From contig OX621257.1 of the NCBI GenBank assembly GCA_951640165.1, forward strand, positions 4,661,201 to 4,725,200: a DNA stretch of 64,000 nt, written 5' to 3'. Shown here piece after piece: positions 11,645-21,718 of this stretch. The translations under genes and the position numbers were made by a program. Within the stretch, counting starts at the first letter, position 1, and each line of letters begins with the position of its first letter. Source of the DNA: Pseudoips prasinana (taxonomy: Eukaryota; Arthropoda; Insecta; Lepidoptera; Nolidae). The notes beneath the pieces are model-generated. The model saw only the letters and a program-made list of their open reading frames with translations, was not told where the DNA came from and searched no databases.

Positions 11645-13762
11645 TAGACCAGGGTAGAAGCGTTTAAAATTAATAAAAAGTGAAAAAAAAAAATACTAGG
11701 ATGAAACCCATTAGAAAAGGAGGGGAATATTATAAAAATGAAAGGAAAAATAATTTACGGGCGATCTGAGTTCGGGAAGGGTATGGGGGTGAGTTTTTAA
11801 GGGTAAAAAACGGTTATTCTCGATTTCCGACAAAACTAAAAGTCCTATCAAAAAAAGTCAAATGGCAAAGTTGTAGGTAATAAAAAGATCTAAAACTTTT
11901 GTATTTACATTTTTTTCACATAACCTAAAATTTATGTGAACACTTCAAAAAACCAAGTTTTTTGTTTTTTATTTTTATCTTTTACATAAATTTTTCTTTT
12001 TTAACGAAATTTGGTGAAAACTTACCTTATTATGTCTCAAATACGCTGTAATTTATTTGATTAAAAATATTTATGTTTTCACCTTCTTTTGAATTAATAT
12101 CGAAAAAACACCCTAATTTTCAATCGAAAAGTCACCCGTCAAAATATCAGCTTTTTTCAAAAAGTTGGTATGTTTTCTGTTCGTTGAAATCTCTTCTTTC
12201 CGATGGTGAAAAAAAATATATATGTTACTGTAGTAAATTTTCTCAGAAAATGCAAAAAAACGAAAATATCTCTAATTCGAATTTTTATTTATTAATTATT
12301 AAAAAAATCATCTAGAAATGTGATTGCTGCAATTTGTTTTAATTAAAAAGTTGGTTTATTTAATGCTAATTACATTTATGTCATAGAAAATCTCATTATA
12401 TATAAATATAAATGTAAATCGTACAATTAAATGTAGATACTTTATTCTGATTACGTTATTCATTACAATATTTTTAAACAACAAAATATTAAAGAAATAA
12501 ATGTCAAAATGTATAAAAAATATATTATAAATGTATTAAAAACCTATTTAAAATGTATAAATATATAAAAAATATGTATAGTAAATATGTTTTTAATAAC
12601 TAACTTTTGGCTGATTTTCATGTATGTTTCATATATTTTGAATATATCTGAAATATATTTGAAATGTATAAAATATGTTTGAAAATCGGCCAAACGTTTG
12701 TTAATAAAAATATATTTACGATGTATATTTTATATATTTTTTATAGATTTTTAATATATTTTTTAGGATTTTGAAATTTTTTTTTATCGGATTAACTAAA
12801 TTTGTTTGTGCAAAATTAAGGAGATTATTATTAGTATATATGTAGTAAGACCCAGACCCGCCTAGCCCCTTCCCCACTTCTCCATGAAATACCTTTTGAT
12901 GGGCTACTATTTTTCGTAGGTCACTCAGGTATATAATTTATCTTAAAATATAAATAGACATATTACTCCAAATATTGTAGATGTCTTATTAAATATTCAT
13001 TTGATTAACTTATTTGTTTGTTAATTATAGTAGTATATTTTTATTTGGATTTTTTTTTATCAATGTTACATGTAATCTAATGTTTTTTGAGTAATTAAAG
13101 TGTTAATTTTAATAAATAGCTCAAAATTTTAGATGTAATTAAAAAAAGTATTCGATTTTTTTTGCATTTTCTGAGAAGATTTACTATAGGTACATACCTA
13201 TTTCTTTTCACCACCGGAAAGTAGAGATTTCAACGAACAGAAAACATACCAACTTTTTAAAAAAAGCTGATATTTTGACGGGTGACTTTTCGATTGAAAA
13301 TTAGGGTGTTATTTCGATATTAATTCAAAATAAGGTGAAAAAATAAATATTTTTAATCAAATAAATTACAGCGTATTTGGGACATAATAATGTAAGTTTT
13401 CACAAAATTTCGTTAAAAAAGAAAAATTTATGTAAAAGATAAAAATAAAAAACCAAAAACTTGGTTTTTTGAAGTTTTCACATAAATTTTAGGTTATGTG
13501 AAAAAAGTGTAAATACAAAAGTTTTAGATCTTTTTATTACCTACAACTTTGCCATTTGACTTTTTTCGATAGGCGTTTTAGTTTTGCCGGAAATCGATAA
13601 AACCCGTTTTTTACCCTTAAAAACTCACCCCCATACCCTTCCCGAACTCAGATCGCCCGTAAATTATTTTTCCTTTCATTTTTATAATATTCCCCTCCTT
13701 TTCTAATGGGTTTCATCCTACTACTATCTTTTTTGGTTTTAAAAATTATCGACCCTGGTCTA
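11645..13762. mobile_element. Fold-back element with very long terminal inverted repeats
   Basis: The outer ends are TAGACCAGGGT at 11645 and its complement ending at 13762. Between them, bases about 11700-12270 and 13140-13716 are reverse complements at high identity; for example GATGAAACCCATTAGAAAAG matches the complement of CTTTTCTAATGGGTTTCATC, and the block with ATTTACGGGCGATCTGAGTT recurs inverted. Flanking GGT triplets (11642-11644 and 13763-13765) may be a 3-bp target duplication, but this is weak. There is no transposase frame; short frames in the arms are artefacts of AT-rich sequence. A non-autonomous DNA transposon or Foldback-like element of unknown superfamily. Confidence 0.75.
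12540..12780. repeat. Second, off-centre inverted repeat inside the fold-back element
   Basis: The core around GTAAATATGTTTTTAATAAC and CTTTTGGCTGATTTTCATG (about 12580-12625) recurs inverted at about 12678-12722 (GAAAATCGGCCAAACG, TTAATAAAAATATATTTACG). Its centre (about 12651) lies about 60 bp left of the centre of the outer arms (about 12709). It may therefore be a separate nested MITE rather than the loop of the outer palindrome. Confidence 0.55.
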
Positions 13763-13799
13763 GGTGGTAGACATAAGCTCATCAAATATATTGGTATAA

Positions 13800-13981
13800 C
13801 TAGCTGTGCCCGTGGTTTTACTCGCGTTAAACTTTATAAATACCTTGTGTTATTCCGATCTATAAGCTATATTATTGTAAAGTTTCATTAAAATCCATTC
13901 AGTAGTTTTTACGTGAAAGAGTAACAAACATCCATCCATCCATCCATACTTACAAACTTTCGCGTTATAATGTTCGTAGGA
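13800..13981 (-). mobile_element. Short non-autonomous Helitron
   Basis: Read on the minus strand it starts TCCTACGAACATTATAACGCG and ends with GGGCACAGCTAG. A flanks one side and T the other, the A|T insertion signature of Helitrons. It shares with 51820-51947 the block TCCATTCAGTAGTTTTTACG. Helitrons move by rolling-circle replication using enzyme from autonomous relatives; none is present in the window. Confidence 0.75.
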
Positions 13982-14755
13982 TTAGTACCTACGGTACGCA
14001 AGTTTGAAAATGAACCAACTAAATAAGTACTTAATTAAGTATATCATTTCTCTCTGATAGCATAATGTTTTTAGCAAAAGCAATTCCATTGCTACCCAGC
14101 ACATATTATTGGCCAATTGTTCAGAAACTAATCCTAAGTCGCAAATACCAAATATCGGTTTCTCATAACCTATTTCACAAGAAACAGAATCGAGTTGAGA
14201 CTGAAGGTCGAATGTCCTTTTTGTATGAGAGGTCAAGGCGGTGACCCTTTCCTACAGACCAGTCTCATTTAAGACCCCGCATCGTTTCGCTACGCTTCGA
14301 TATTATTTATTTTATATTAAAGTAATAATAATGTCATTCTGGTCGATTTTATTAGTGTGCGCGAACACAGGTGCACTTTTTGTTCCCTCGCAATCTAGAT
14401 CCGATGGAGCGGCTAGCTGGCACGAGCGGAAAGAGGTTAAGTACAAGATCGATGGTTGTACGTCCTCTTCGAGTCAATACTGTGAACTCATCTTAACAAT
14501 AAAATTGAAATGTCACATTTTTAGGGATTTTTGACCTAAACTAGTATTTGGATCACATTCTTAGTGGTTGACCACGCTACCGCAAGTTTAAAATATACTA
14601 GGTTTTTATATTAACATACATGGCGTAACTCATGGCTGCTCATGAATCATGTAAGAATGTTTATCAGTTGTCTGGTTAAAATATCACAGGCTCTGCCTAT
14701 TTTGGCATTGTTAATTGTCTCATGATATTTATTTATTTATGTATTCTTGTAGCGT
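13982..14755. other. No gene recognised
   Basis: It contains short frames on both strands (13982-14236 minus, 14241-14534 plus) with no motif I recognise. The stretch around 14360-14470 (CGAACACAGGTGCACTTTT, CACGAGCGGAAAGAG) resembles dispersed lepidopteran repeats seen in other genomes, from memory only. Confidence 0.4.
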
Positions 14756-14898
14756 GAGCCGTCAGGCCATTGCGCCCGACAAGTTGCAAACAAAGATTTG
14801 ATTCAGGATCTGGTTGATTGAGGGTTTATTCTCTGATGTTGAGCATGTTAAGCCGTAGGTCCCAGTTGTCTCTGTTGCTTTACCTAGGGGTTCCACGG
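14756..14898 (+). repeat. Partial family-K-like repeat
   Basis: GAGCATGTTAAGCCGTAGGTCCCAGTTG resembles the GGGCATGTTAAGCTGTCGGT block of the copy at 60828-61030. It is short and diverged, and it abuts the R1-like relic. Confidence 0.4.
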
Positions 14899-15352
14899 GA
14901 AGAAGTTCGCCGCTTCTACAGAGGTGTCGTGTGACCCATGGCCCTTGACGGGGCGCCCGTCTGGTTTGAACTCTTTACGGGCGCTTCCCGTTCCAGAGCT
15001 ATTTTAAATAGCCTGCAGGGTGTGGTGACCATACGGATCGCACGAGGATACCGTAAGGTATCCTTCAAGGCAATCCTTGCGCGCCTCCCGCCTTTCGTTC
15101 TACTTTCGGCAGTCGATGCGGCTGTTTTTACTGAAAAACGCGTCCGCCGGGGAATCGGGGGGCGCTAGACCAGACGCTCATTGATTACAGATGAGATGCA
15201 CACCGGCGCGTACTAAAGCAGTTGCGCGCACGGATTGAGTTGCGTCTGAACGCGCGCCAACGTGCCGTCGGTGCTATCCTGCCTCACCTCGAGGCCTGGG
15301 TGGGAAGGAAGGACGGTTTCGTCACCTACAGACTACTCACCGGACGAAGAAT
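14899..15352 (+). pseudogene. R1-clade retrotransposon relic, reverse transcriptase C-terminal part
   Basis: Three short frames, read in order, match the region after the polymerase of R1/TRAS-type elements: RRFYRGVV, a stop, then MALDGAPVWFELF and LNSLQGVVTIRIARGYRKVS with LARLPPF; and, in another frame, RAVGAILPHLEAWVGRKDGF with VTYRLLTGRR at about 15260-15350. Stops and frame changes show long decay. The sequence is GC-richer than its surroundings, as R1-type coding sequence in Lepidoptera usually is. No zinc knuckle or 3' tail remains. Confidence 0.7.
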
Positions 15353-15900
15353 ATAATTTAAATTAATTTAACACTTTTAGAAAACCTTATAGACTTAATT
15401 TAAAAGAGTATCGCGATGAATATTACGACATGACCTTATAGCAATAGGACATGAGTATAATCACCGGGCTCTACCCGCGTGGGAAGGGAGAATCACTAAC
15501 TTGTCTATGATGCCATGTGTGTCTCAAGGTAACCCAGTACGGATGGGTTGAATGACTGTTAGTCAATATTTTTGTTAAAGAAACACCCAGTAAGGATAGA
15601 TTGAATGGTCGTTAGTCGATATTTATGTAAAAGAAACAAAGAAACAAGGATCGGAGTGTGAACGTTATGATTTGTTCATCATGTTATTGACACTCGACCG
15701 ATAACTCATTTCCATATATATTTTTACTATCATGAACTTGTCTGTACCCCGTAATAATCTTAAATACGGAAGCCATAACAGCTTCGGACCACAACAGGGC
15801 ATTTCACTAATTGCGTGGCTGCGCGGCTCCGGGTTTCGGGACCGTTCAGCGGAAATAGTTGGCTAAGATCGTGGCGGAGATAAAGCCGGTGACACGGAAT
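15353..15900. other. No gene recognised
   Basis: Two similar short blocks (ACCCAGTACGGATGGGTTGAATG near 15532 and ACCCAGTAAGGATAGATTGAATG near 15586) suggest a local duplication of about 55 bp. Nothing else is assignable. Confidence 0.4.
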
Positions 15901-16330
15901 GATGAACTGAGGGTCGTTTTCATTTGTTTTGACTGGAGTGAAGAAGCGAAGATTTTATGGCACGCATTTGTTCTGTACATCTATACCATGGAATAAACAC
16001 CGCCATATATCTACACTTATTACAGTACATATAGATGGTACGAAATAATGTTACAGAGAAATTAAAGAAGAACTACAGACTGGTATGTTCGTCTAGTGAT
16101 TCGTCTAGCCTGGACTGCTAAGCCAGAGCTATGATGAACTGAGGGTCGTTTTTATTTGTTTTGACTGGAGTATAGAAGCGAAGATTTTATGGCACGCAGT
16201 TCTTCTGTACATCTATACCATGGAATAAACAACGCCATATATCTATATTACAGTACATATAGTTGGTAGGTCTAAATACAATAATGTTGCAAAGAAATTA
16301 AAAAAAGATGTATGTGTGTTCGTCGAATAG
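15901..16330 (+). repeat. Tandem duplication of a 232-bp unit
   Basis: GATGAACTGAGGGTCGTTTT starts at 15901 and again at 16133. Both units contain TTTGTTTTGACTGGAGT, AGCGAAGATTTTATGGCACG and TACCATGGAATAAACA. A third, partial unit starts near 16745 on the far side of a family-W insertion. Confidence 0.75.
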
Positions 16331-16441
16331 CCAGATGCTACAGCTGCCAGATGTAGTGGGTTCGATTCCCACCCAGGATAAATCTTAGTGCGAAGAGCAC
16401 TATTATTTGTTCTGTGTTTGGAAGTTGTTTATCTATAAACG
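16317..16441 (+). repeat. tRNA-derived SINE fragment (family D)
   Basis: The B box (AGTGGGTTCGATTCCCAC) is followed by GAGCACTATTATTTGTTCTG. It sits at the 3' end of the 232-bp unit, so unit plus tRNA-like part may form one composite retroposon. Confidence 0.55.
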
Positions 16442-16463
16442 GGTGAATTTCAACAATTTGCCA

Positions 16464-16744
16464 TTTTTTAGGGTTCCGTAAGCAAAGGATAAAACGGGAC
16501 TCTATTACTAAGACTTCGCTGTCTGTCCGTCTGTCACCAGGCTGTATCTCATGAACCGTGATATTTAGATGAAATTTTCACAGATCATGTATTTCTGTTG
16601 CCGCTATAACAACAAATACAAAAAACAAAATAAAATAAATATTTAAGGGGGCTCCCATATAACAAACGTGAAATTTTTGCTCGTTTTTATAGATAATGGT
16701 ACGGAACCCTTCGAGTGCTAGTCCGACTCGCACTTGGCCGGTTT
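16464..16744 (-). repeat. Repeat family W copy, nearly complete
   Basis: On the plus strand it begins TTTTTAGGGTTCCGTA and ends CGAGTGCTAGTCCGACTCGC plus ACTTGGCCGGTTT. It includes AGACTTCGCTGTCTGTCC and ATCTCATGAACCGTG. At about 280 bp this is the best preserved of the three copies here. Confidence 0.8.
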
Positions 16745-17050
16745 GTTCTTTGTTTTGATTGGAGTGTGGAAGCCAAGATTTTATGGCACGCAGTTGTTCT
16801 GTCATGTACAGAAAAACTGCGAGCCATATACCGTGGAATAAACAACGCCATATATCTATGTATGTACAATATACAATAATGTTACACATAAAAATTAAAA
16901 AAAGATGTGTATGTGTGTGTTCAACTAATAGCTAGATGCTACATCTAAGCCAGATGTAGTGGGTTGATTCCCACTCAGGATAACTCTAGTAATAACAGTG
17001 CGAAGAGCACGATTATTTGTTCTATGTCTAGATGTTATTTATCAATATAC
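16745..17050 (+). repeat. Third unit of the 232-bp repeat plus SINE-D part
   Basis: TTTGTTTTGATTGGAGTGTGG, AGATTTTATGGCACGCAG and CCGTGGAATAAACAACGCC match the units at 15901 and 16133. The B-box part (GTAGTGGGTTGATTCCCAC) follows at about 16960. Confidence 0.65.
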
Positions 17051-17217
17051 CTACATATAATTATTTTTATCAGTTGTATATTATTTTTCTTTATTTTTTG
17101 AAGGGGGCTTGTTCCCGTTAAGCTAGATAAAAAATCAATTTGTGAAAATGAAATCAAACATTATTACTTTTCAAGAGCCTTTCTTAAGAATTGATATTTT
17201 TAGCATATAGAGTAAGA
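17051..17217. other. No gene recognised
   Basis: AT-rich spacer without recognisable content. Confidence 0.4.
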
Positions 17218-17290
17218 ATTGTCATACAACGTCGCAAAGCTGCCAGTCTTCTGGGCACCTTTGAGGACAATGCGGAGCGTGTAGTAGGTT
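17218..17290 (+). pseudogene. Trace of a non-LTR retrotransposon C-terminus
   Basis: The translation IVIQRRKAASLLGTFEDNA resembles the trace at 31420-31532 (INIVIQRGNAASLMGT). Both look like the end of a lepidopteran non-LTR ORF2. It is very short, so this is tentative. Confidence 0.4.
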
Positions 17291-17520
17291 GCCTAGGAGG
17301 TTGCGGCCAATTACAGTCCCAATGTAGGGCAAGAGCCTCCATAGTCGTAGTCCACAGTCCATAGTCCGTAGTCCATAGAGCAGGTTGGTACACTTCACGT
17401 GCCATCACGAAGATATTTTGAAGAACTCTCAGGCATACAGGTTGCCTCACAATGTTTTAAGTACTTAGTTAATTTTTAATACACACATGAATTGAAAAAC
17501 TATACCCAGTTACAACTAAC

Positions 17521-17712
17521 TCGCCGCTAAGACAGTCGCCTCGCCGCTACGTGGCCCGGGTTCGATTCCCGTCCCGCACAACTGTTAGTCTGACCCATAA
17601 ATAGTTGTTCTAAGTCTGGATGTAATTTTTGTCCGTCTATTATAATATATGTTTGTAAGTACCCCGCGACGGGACCCTAGAGTGGGCGTGGTCTAAATAA
17701 AAATAAAAAAGT
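17521..17712 (+). repeat. tRNA-derived SINE (family E)
   Basis: It carries an A-box-like CTAAGACAGTCGCC, a B box CCGGGTTCGATTCCCGTCC, then CCATAAATAGTTGTTCT and an A-rich end (AAATAAAAATAAAA). A 5' copy lies at 31672-31775. Confidence 0.7.
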
Positions 17713-17729
17713 TTTGTCCAGGACAAAAC

Positions 17730-17822
17730 TTTTTCGTCGTGAGTTCGTGGGAATCGAACTCACGACCTCCACCTTAATAGTCAGGGTCACTACCCACTAG
17801 ACCTATAAGCCGCTTAACCAAA
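17730..17822 (-). repeat. tRNA-like head of a SINE, minus strand
   Basis: Reverse-strand A box (TAGGTCTAGTGGGTAGTGACC, 21 nt, at about 17790-17810) and B box GGTCGTGAGTTCGATTCCC are spaced as in a tRNA. No clean acceptor stem is visible, so it is a SINE head rather than a working tRNA gene. Confidence 0.55.
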
Positions 17823-18179
17823 GGTAAAATCGCGAGACGCAGCTAGTTACAATATAAATATTCACAACTTAGTATCAGGTAGTTTGGAACTGAAATTCTG
17901 ATTTCAGGGTCTGGAGTCGTGTTCGAGGTTTCGGTTTATCTTGTTAGGTAATAAAGACATTAAAGACGATTTACATATTATTAAACACAAGGGAACAATT
18001 TAATGAATCCACGAGCGGTAGAATTTGACCATTATTCTGAGGTAGTTTGTGTAATATATGTATTTTATGACTGTTGGTAATTTAATGCTAAGTTGTACTA
18101 TTACTTTAGTAGCAGGAGCCACGGCTTTTACAGGACTAAACTAATTTAAATGTTATTACATAACTCTCATCATGTCCTG
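17823..18179. other. No gene recognised
   Basis: Unassigned AT-rich sequence. Confidence 0.4.
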
Positions 18180-18841
18180 TGTTTACGGGCCTGTTGGCGT
18201 GGTTGGCAATGCTAGCTTTTCACGCCGGAGGTCGTGGTTCCCACCCAGGACAGATATTAATTAGTGTGCATCAACATGTCTGTTTGGAATTTGTCTATAC
18301 AACATGTAACGTAATTAACGCACACCCTCAAACACCCCAAGTAGAATATTATGTTGTAATCATAATACATACACTGAATTTTTAATTTAACATATTATGT
18401 ATGTGCATTGTTATTTACTAAATTAGTTTCTTGGTAATAAAGTTTATTTTTCTTAATTTTGTATTGAATGATGGAATTTGTATGAATACAAATAAAACTG
18501 CGATATTAAAAGTCTTATTACTTTGACCCACGGTCCATTTCAATTTGTTTTGACTGTACAGGGTAAATATGACAAAAAATTTCGTAGTTTTTATTACTTT
18601 GGAATAAAAAAATACCCACATTAAAAATTATATAAATCGATTCAGTAAAAGATTCTGAACAAACTATTTTCTGGATGTGCGTTAATTAAGTTACATGTTG
18701 TATAAGTATGTATTTACAAAAGAAAAGTAGTATATGTAGTATATCAGTTATCTAGTTTCCATAGTACAAGCTCTGCTTAGTTTGGTATCAGATGGCCGTG
18801 GGTAAATAATGTCCCAGGGTATTATATTATTATTATTGTAG
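18180..18841 (+). repeat. SINE family A copy split by a MITE
   Basis: The 5' half (18180-18299) has CACGCCGGAGGTCGTGG, TTCCCACCCAGGACAG and CAACATGTCTGTTTG. The 3' half (18701-18841) resumes with ATAAGTATGTATTTAC, CATAGTACAAGCTCTGCTTA and an ATT repeat. The interruption falls within the TCTATATAAG segment found in intact copies. Confidence 0.85.
18300..18700. mobile_element. 401-bp MITE with 24-bp terminal inverted repeats and TA duplication
   Basis: CAACATGTAACGTAATTAAC plus GCAC at the left (18300-18323) matches the complement of 18677-18700 at 23 of 24 positions. TA flanks both sides (18298-18299 and 18701-18702), and the host SINE without the insert would read TCTATATAAG as other copies do. 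A TA duplication points to Tc1/mariner-type mobilisation. There is no transposase. Confidence 0.9.
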
Positions 18842-18945
18842 AACATTCTGTGACCAAATCCGAAAAGATCGCCTATATGCATGCTTTTTATCACTTTGTA
18901 ACATGTGACTTAAACGTACCTACGTTTCTGTGTGCAATCTTTACT

Positions 18946-19090
18946 TCCTTACTAATATTATAAATGCGAAAGTAACTCTGTCTGTCTACAGTCAAAACTG
19001 TCGCCAAAACTACTGAAACGATTTAAATGAAATTTGGTATACAGACAGTCGGGAGCTAAATTGAAATTTGATCATTGAGTCATTGTATCT
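18946..19090 (+). mobile_element. Helitron 5' end, truncated
   Basis: TCCTTACTAATATTATAAATGCG and AACTCTGTCTGTCT match the 5' end type of the complete copy at 57190. No hairpin or CTAG end follows. Bases 19091-19200 contain a tRNA-like minus-strand block (GGGCATCGATCCAGCACC). Confidence 0.55.
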
Positions 19091-19217
19091 ACCTCTACCT
19101 CTCTACCTCCCACGGGCATCGATCCAGCACCCTCTACCAATCCGGGGTTAGCGCTCTGCGTAAAGCTACGAACGACACGGGCCGATCAAACTTCCGGAGG
19201 ATTAAAATGTAAAAAAA

Positions 19218-19450
19218 AAAAAATCACGTAGACTTTAAAAAAGCGCTTGTAAATAGTCAGAACGTTTTTGTAGTAATACAGTTATTATTTCTAGTTAGGT
19301 ACTTATTACAGATATTTAGGTACACGGAATGTTAAAACATTTATACAATTTATTTTATATGATATTTAGCTAGCTTGTATTAAATTATTGTCAAGGAGAT
19401 TATGTTTAGGTTTAATTATTATTTAATATTTTACTACATATTATTATTGT
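19218..19450 (+). repeat. Repeat family R copy
   Basis: Shared phrases are CACGTAGACTTTAAAAAAGC, GCTTGTAAATAGTCAGAAC, AGATATTTAGGTACACGGAA and GTCAAGGAGATTATGTTTAG. Other copies: 20742-20935 and 21180-21330 (minus), 38800-39060 and 55800-56125 (plus). Read in reverse it ends in an ATTTT-rich tail, so it may be a LINE 3' end. Confidence 0.75.
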
Positions 19451-19679
19451 CTGAATGTTATCCATTGGCTTTGTTTTCTAGAAACCAACCAATAAAATTA
19501 TTGACAGGCAACAAGGCCTGTAAATTCAACAAGTAACAAATTTTAACTTAAAATTAATGTTAGTAAGTACAATAAACGATATTTCACACTCACAATGACA
19601 CAATATATGATATGATATGGAAAACTAAAAAAAATAGATTATTATTAATTAAATATTTTTTAAGTAAAACATTACATCC

Positions 19680-19850
19680 TTACATCCTAACATCCTTAGA
19701 ATATGGTCCAACTGAAGGTTGTCTGGAAGAGATCGCTGTAAGCGATAAGACCCCCAATTATACCTTTTTTTAATATCATTAAGTTTATCATAAATTGTGT
19801 TTTGTAAATGGTGTACAATAAAGTGTATTTATCTTATCTTACTGATACCT
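19680..19850 (+). repeat. 3' end of a LINE-like retroposon
   Basis: GTCTGGAAGAGATCGCTGTA and AGCGATAAGACC, then GTACAATAAAGTGTATTTATC and a short TATCT repeat, resemble a common lepidopteran LINE 3' UTR (from memory). It is 5'-truncated. Confidence 0.5.
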
Positions 19851-20404
19851 CAAAATTCCTGCCTTGCTAATGCTAATTTCATTTAGAATTTCGTCTTTTT
19901 GCTTTAGTCTTCCATTCTTTAATTTTAATATAGTAGAACTAAATTTAAAATAATAGATTAGTAACTTGTTATTTATTTAAGGATTTTGGAAAATATATGC
20001 GATAAAACAAACCGCACGGACGGACAAATTATTTTTTTTTTGTAAATTTTATACTCTCCACTATGTTTATGTACTGCATTGTGACCTTGACAAGTATAAG
20101 TGTATGTTAATACCCAAGTGCTGAATAAATTTCATTTCATTTCATTTATGGTAAAGGTATTTTCTAGCTGGTATTTTCAAGCTAGAAAAAAACAAATGAA
20201 AAATATTGGCAATTTACATCATCATTGGACGAAATTTAGTAGCATGTTCGTTTATGGTCAATAAATTAAATTTACGATCAGATCTGCACCATTTGCTTTA
20301 AGTATACTGCGTCTGACTCAACCACTTATTGGTAATAAATATATAGATCAAAACAATCCCTCTTGTTTGTGTTGTTGATACAATTAACAAGGTCTAACTC
20401 ACAA
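19851..20404 (+). other. No gene; one retroposon tail
   Basis: The only recognisable item is a tail at about 20095-20150 (CTGAATAAATTTCATTTCATTTC), an AATAAA followed by a TTTCA repeat, typical of a 5'-truncated LINE end. Confidence 0.4.
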
Positions 20405-20745
20405 AATGTTGCGTAAATGTTTCTACTGCAACATTCGATAAATGTTACTACTGCAACGTCTGATTAACCCAACTGCAACATCCGATTAATGTAGCTACAT
20501 AATATCCAATAAATATTCTACTGGAACTCCCAATATGTTTCCTACAATATCCGATAGATGTTCCAATTGCAACATTCAAAAATATTCCTATTGCAACATC
20601 CAATAAATTTTACTACTGCAACATCCGATACAATTTCCTACAGTAGGAATATAATTATTGGATGTTGCAATTGGAATATTTGATCATTTTTTTTACTGCA
20701 ACATTCGATAAATGTTCTTATTGCAATAATCAGACAAATATGTAG
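20405..20745. repeat. Diverged minisatellite, about 25-bp unit, with inverted units
   Basis: Units close to GCAACATCCGATAAATGTT plus ACTACT recur about 12-13 times with much divergence. Around 20640-20690 the orientation flips (ATTGGATGTTGCAATTGG) and then returns (GCAACATTCGATAAATGTT). Confidence 0.8.
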
Positions 20746-20935
20746 TAAAAATGTAGCTAAAATTTTAAATTACGTTAATTAAACCTACACATGATCTCCT
20801 TGACAACAACTTAATATAAGCTAGCTAAATATCATAACTAATATAAAATAAATCTTATTGTAATTTTTTTCATTCAATCTGTGTACCTAAATATCTATAT
20901 GTACCTAGAAATAATTGTAAATTGATTAATTAATT
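20742..20935 (-). repeat. Repeat family R copy, inner part
   Basis: The complement of the 19300-19450 part: ACATGATCTCCTTGACAACA, AAGCTAGCTAAATATCAT and GTGTACCTAAATATCT. It is in opposite orientation to the copy at 19218. Confidence 0.7.
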
Positions 20936-21179
20936 ATATATTAATAATAATAAATTTATTAAAGAAAAATTGTGTACAAAATTTATATCTCTTTATATTA
21001 AAAATAATTAATACTAAGCTATCGACAGTTTATGCCTGTACTAGGTTAAACCTGTACCACGGGCGTTCGAACGGCTTAAAAAGTGTACTTATCATTTAAT
21101 AAAATTTAAACAATATTTAATTATACAAATTCAAAAACCTAAGATATAATGTTTAAAAATTAACTTATTTTAGAATACT
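20936..21179. other. No gene recognised
   Basis: AT-rich sequence between two pieces of repeat R. It may be an insertion within that copy. Confidence 0.4.
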
Positions 21180-21330
21180 AAATAAACTCTCAGTCTCATC
21201 ATAAGTCAACTATTGTAAAAAAATACTGACTATTCTTTTACAGTTTAGTTAATTTATATAGTTATTACTACAAACATATTCTGACTATTCACAGCGCTTT
21301 TTTGAAGTCTACGTGAATAAAAACCTTATT
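21180..21330 (-). repeat. Repeat family R, terminal part
   Basis: TTCTGACTATTCACAGCGC and AAGTCTACGTGAATAAAAAC are the complement of the start of the family. With 20742-20935 it may be one copy split by about 245 bp. Confidence 0.6.
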
Positions 21331-21344
21331 ATTTATTTGATATT

Positions 21345-21718
21345 TTTTTCCCACTCCGAGCATAGCCCTCTCCATTGCTCTTTGGGCGACCTTGAGCCTT
21401 CTGATAAGGCCCATAGTGAGCGACCACGTCTTTTCACACTGGTCGAAGACTTTCGACTTGAGACACTGCGGTATTTTGGACGAGACGATGTTACGTAGCT
21501 TCCCGAACCCTGCCCAGCCGAGTTGGATTCTACGACTGACCTCCTTCTCGAAGTTGGATGGTCTGTCCTAGGTAAATATAGTTCTCTACAACTTCGAGTG
21601 CAGAGTCACCAACTTTCAAAATAGTGGGTGCAACATGGACGTTTGACATGATTTTCGGCTTATCCATGTTCATTTTCAGACCCACTTGTTGAGAGACTCT
21701 GCTGAGGTTATCGAGCAT
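21345..21718 (-). pseudogene. RTE-clade reverse transcriptase relic
   Basis: Minus-strand frames give SRVSQQVGLKMNMDKPKIM and VGDSALEVVENYIYLGQTI, then after a frame change EVSRRIQLGWAGFGKLRNI and WSLTMGLIRRLKVAQRAMER. This is the thumb region of RTE-type polymerases. About 9 codons normally reading as a VMTYGAE-like segment are absent between FDQC and KTWSL. The catalytic palm (YADD) and everything upstream is missing, as is the C-terminus. Separate 3' tails of what looks like the same clade lie at 29246, 37347 and 55549. Confidence 0.75.

Noticed and set aside
12073..12315. 80-residue frame in the fold-back arm
   Set aside because: AT-rich low-complexity translation; the other arm does not keep the same frame.
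14241..14534. 97-residue frame with hydrophobic start
   Set aside because: No motif, low-complexity composition, and the sequence looks like dispersed repeat.
17184..17450. 88-residue minus-strand frame
   Set aside because: It overlaps a plus-strand LINE trace and contains a short local repeat (CATAGTC/CACAGTC); no recognisable domain.
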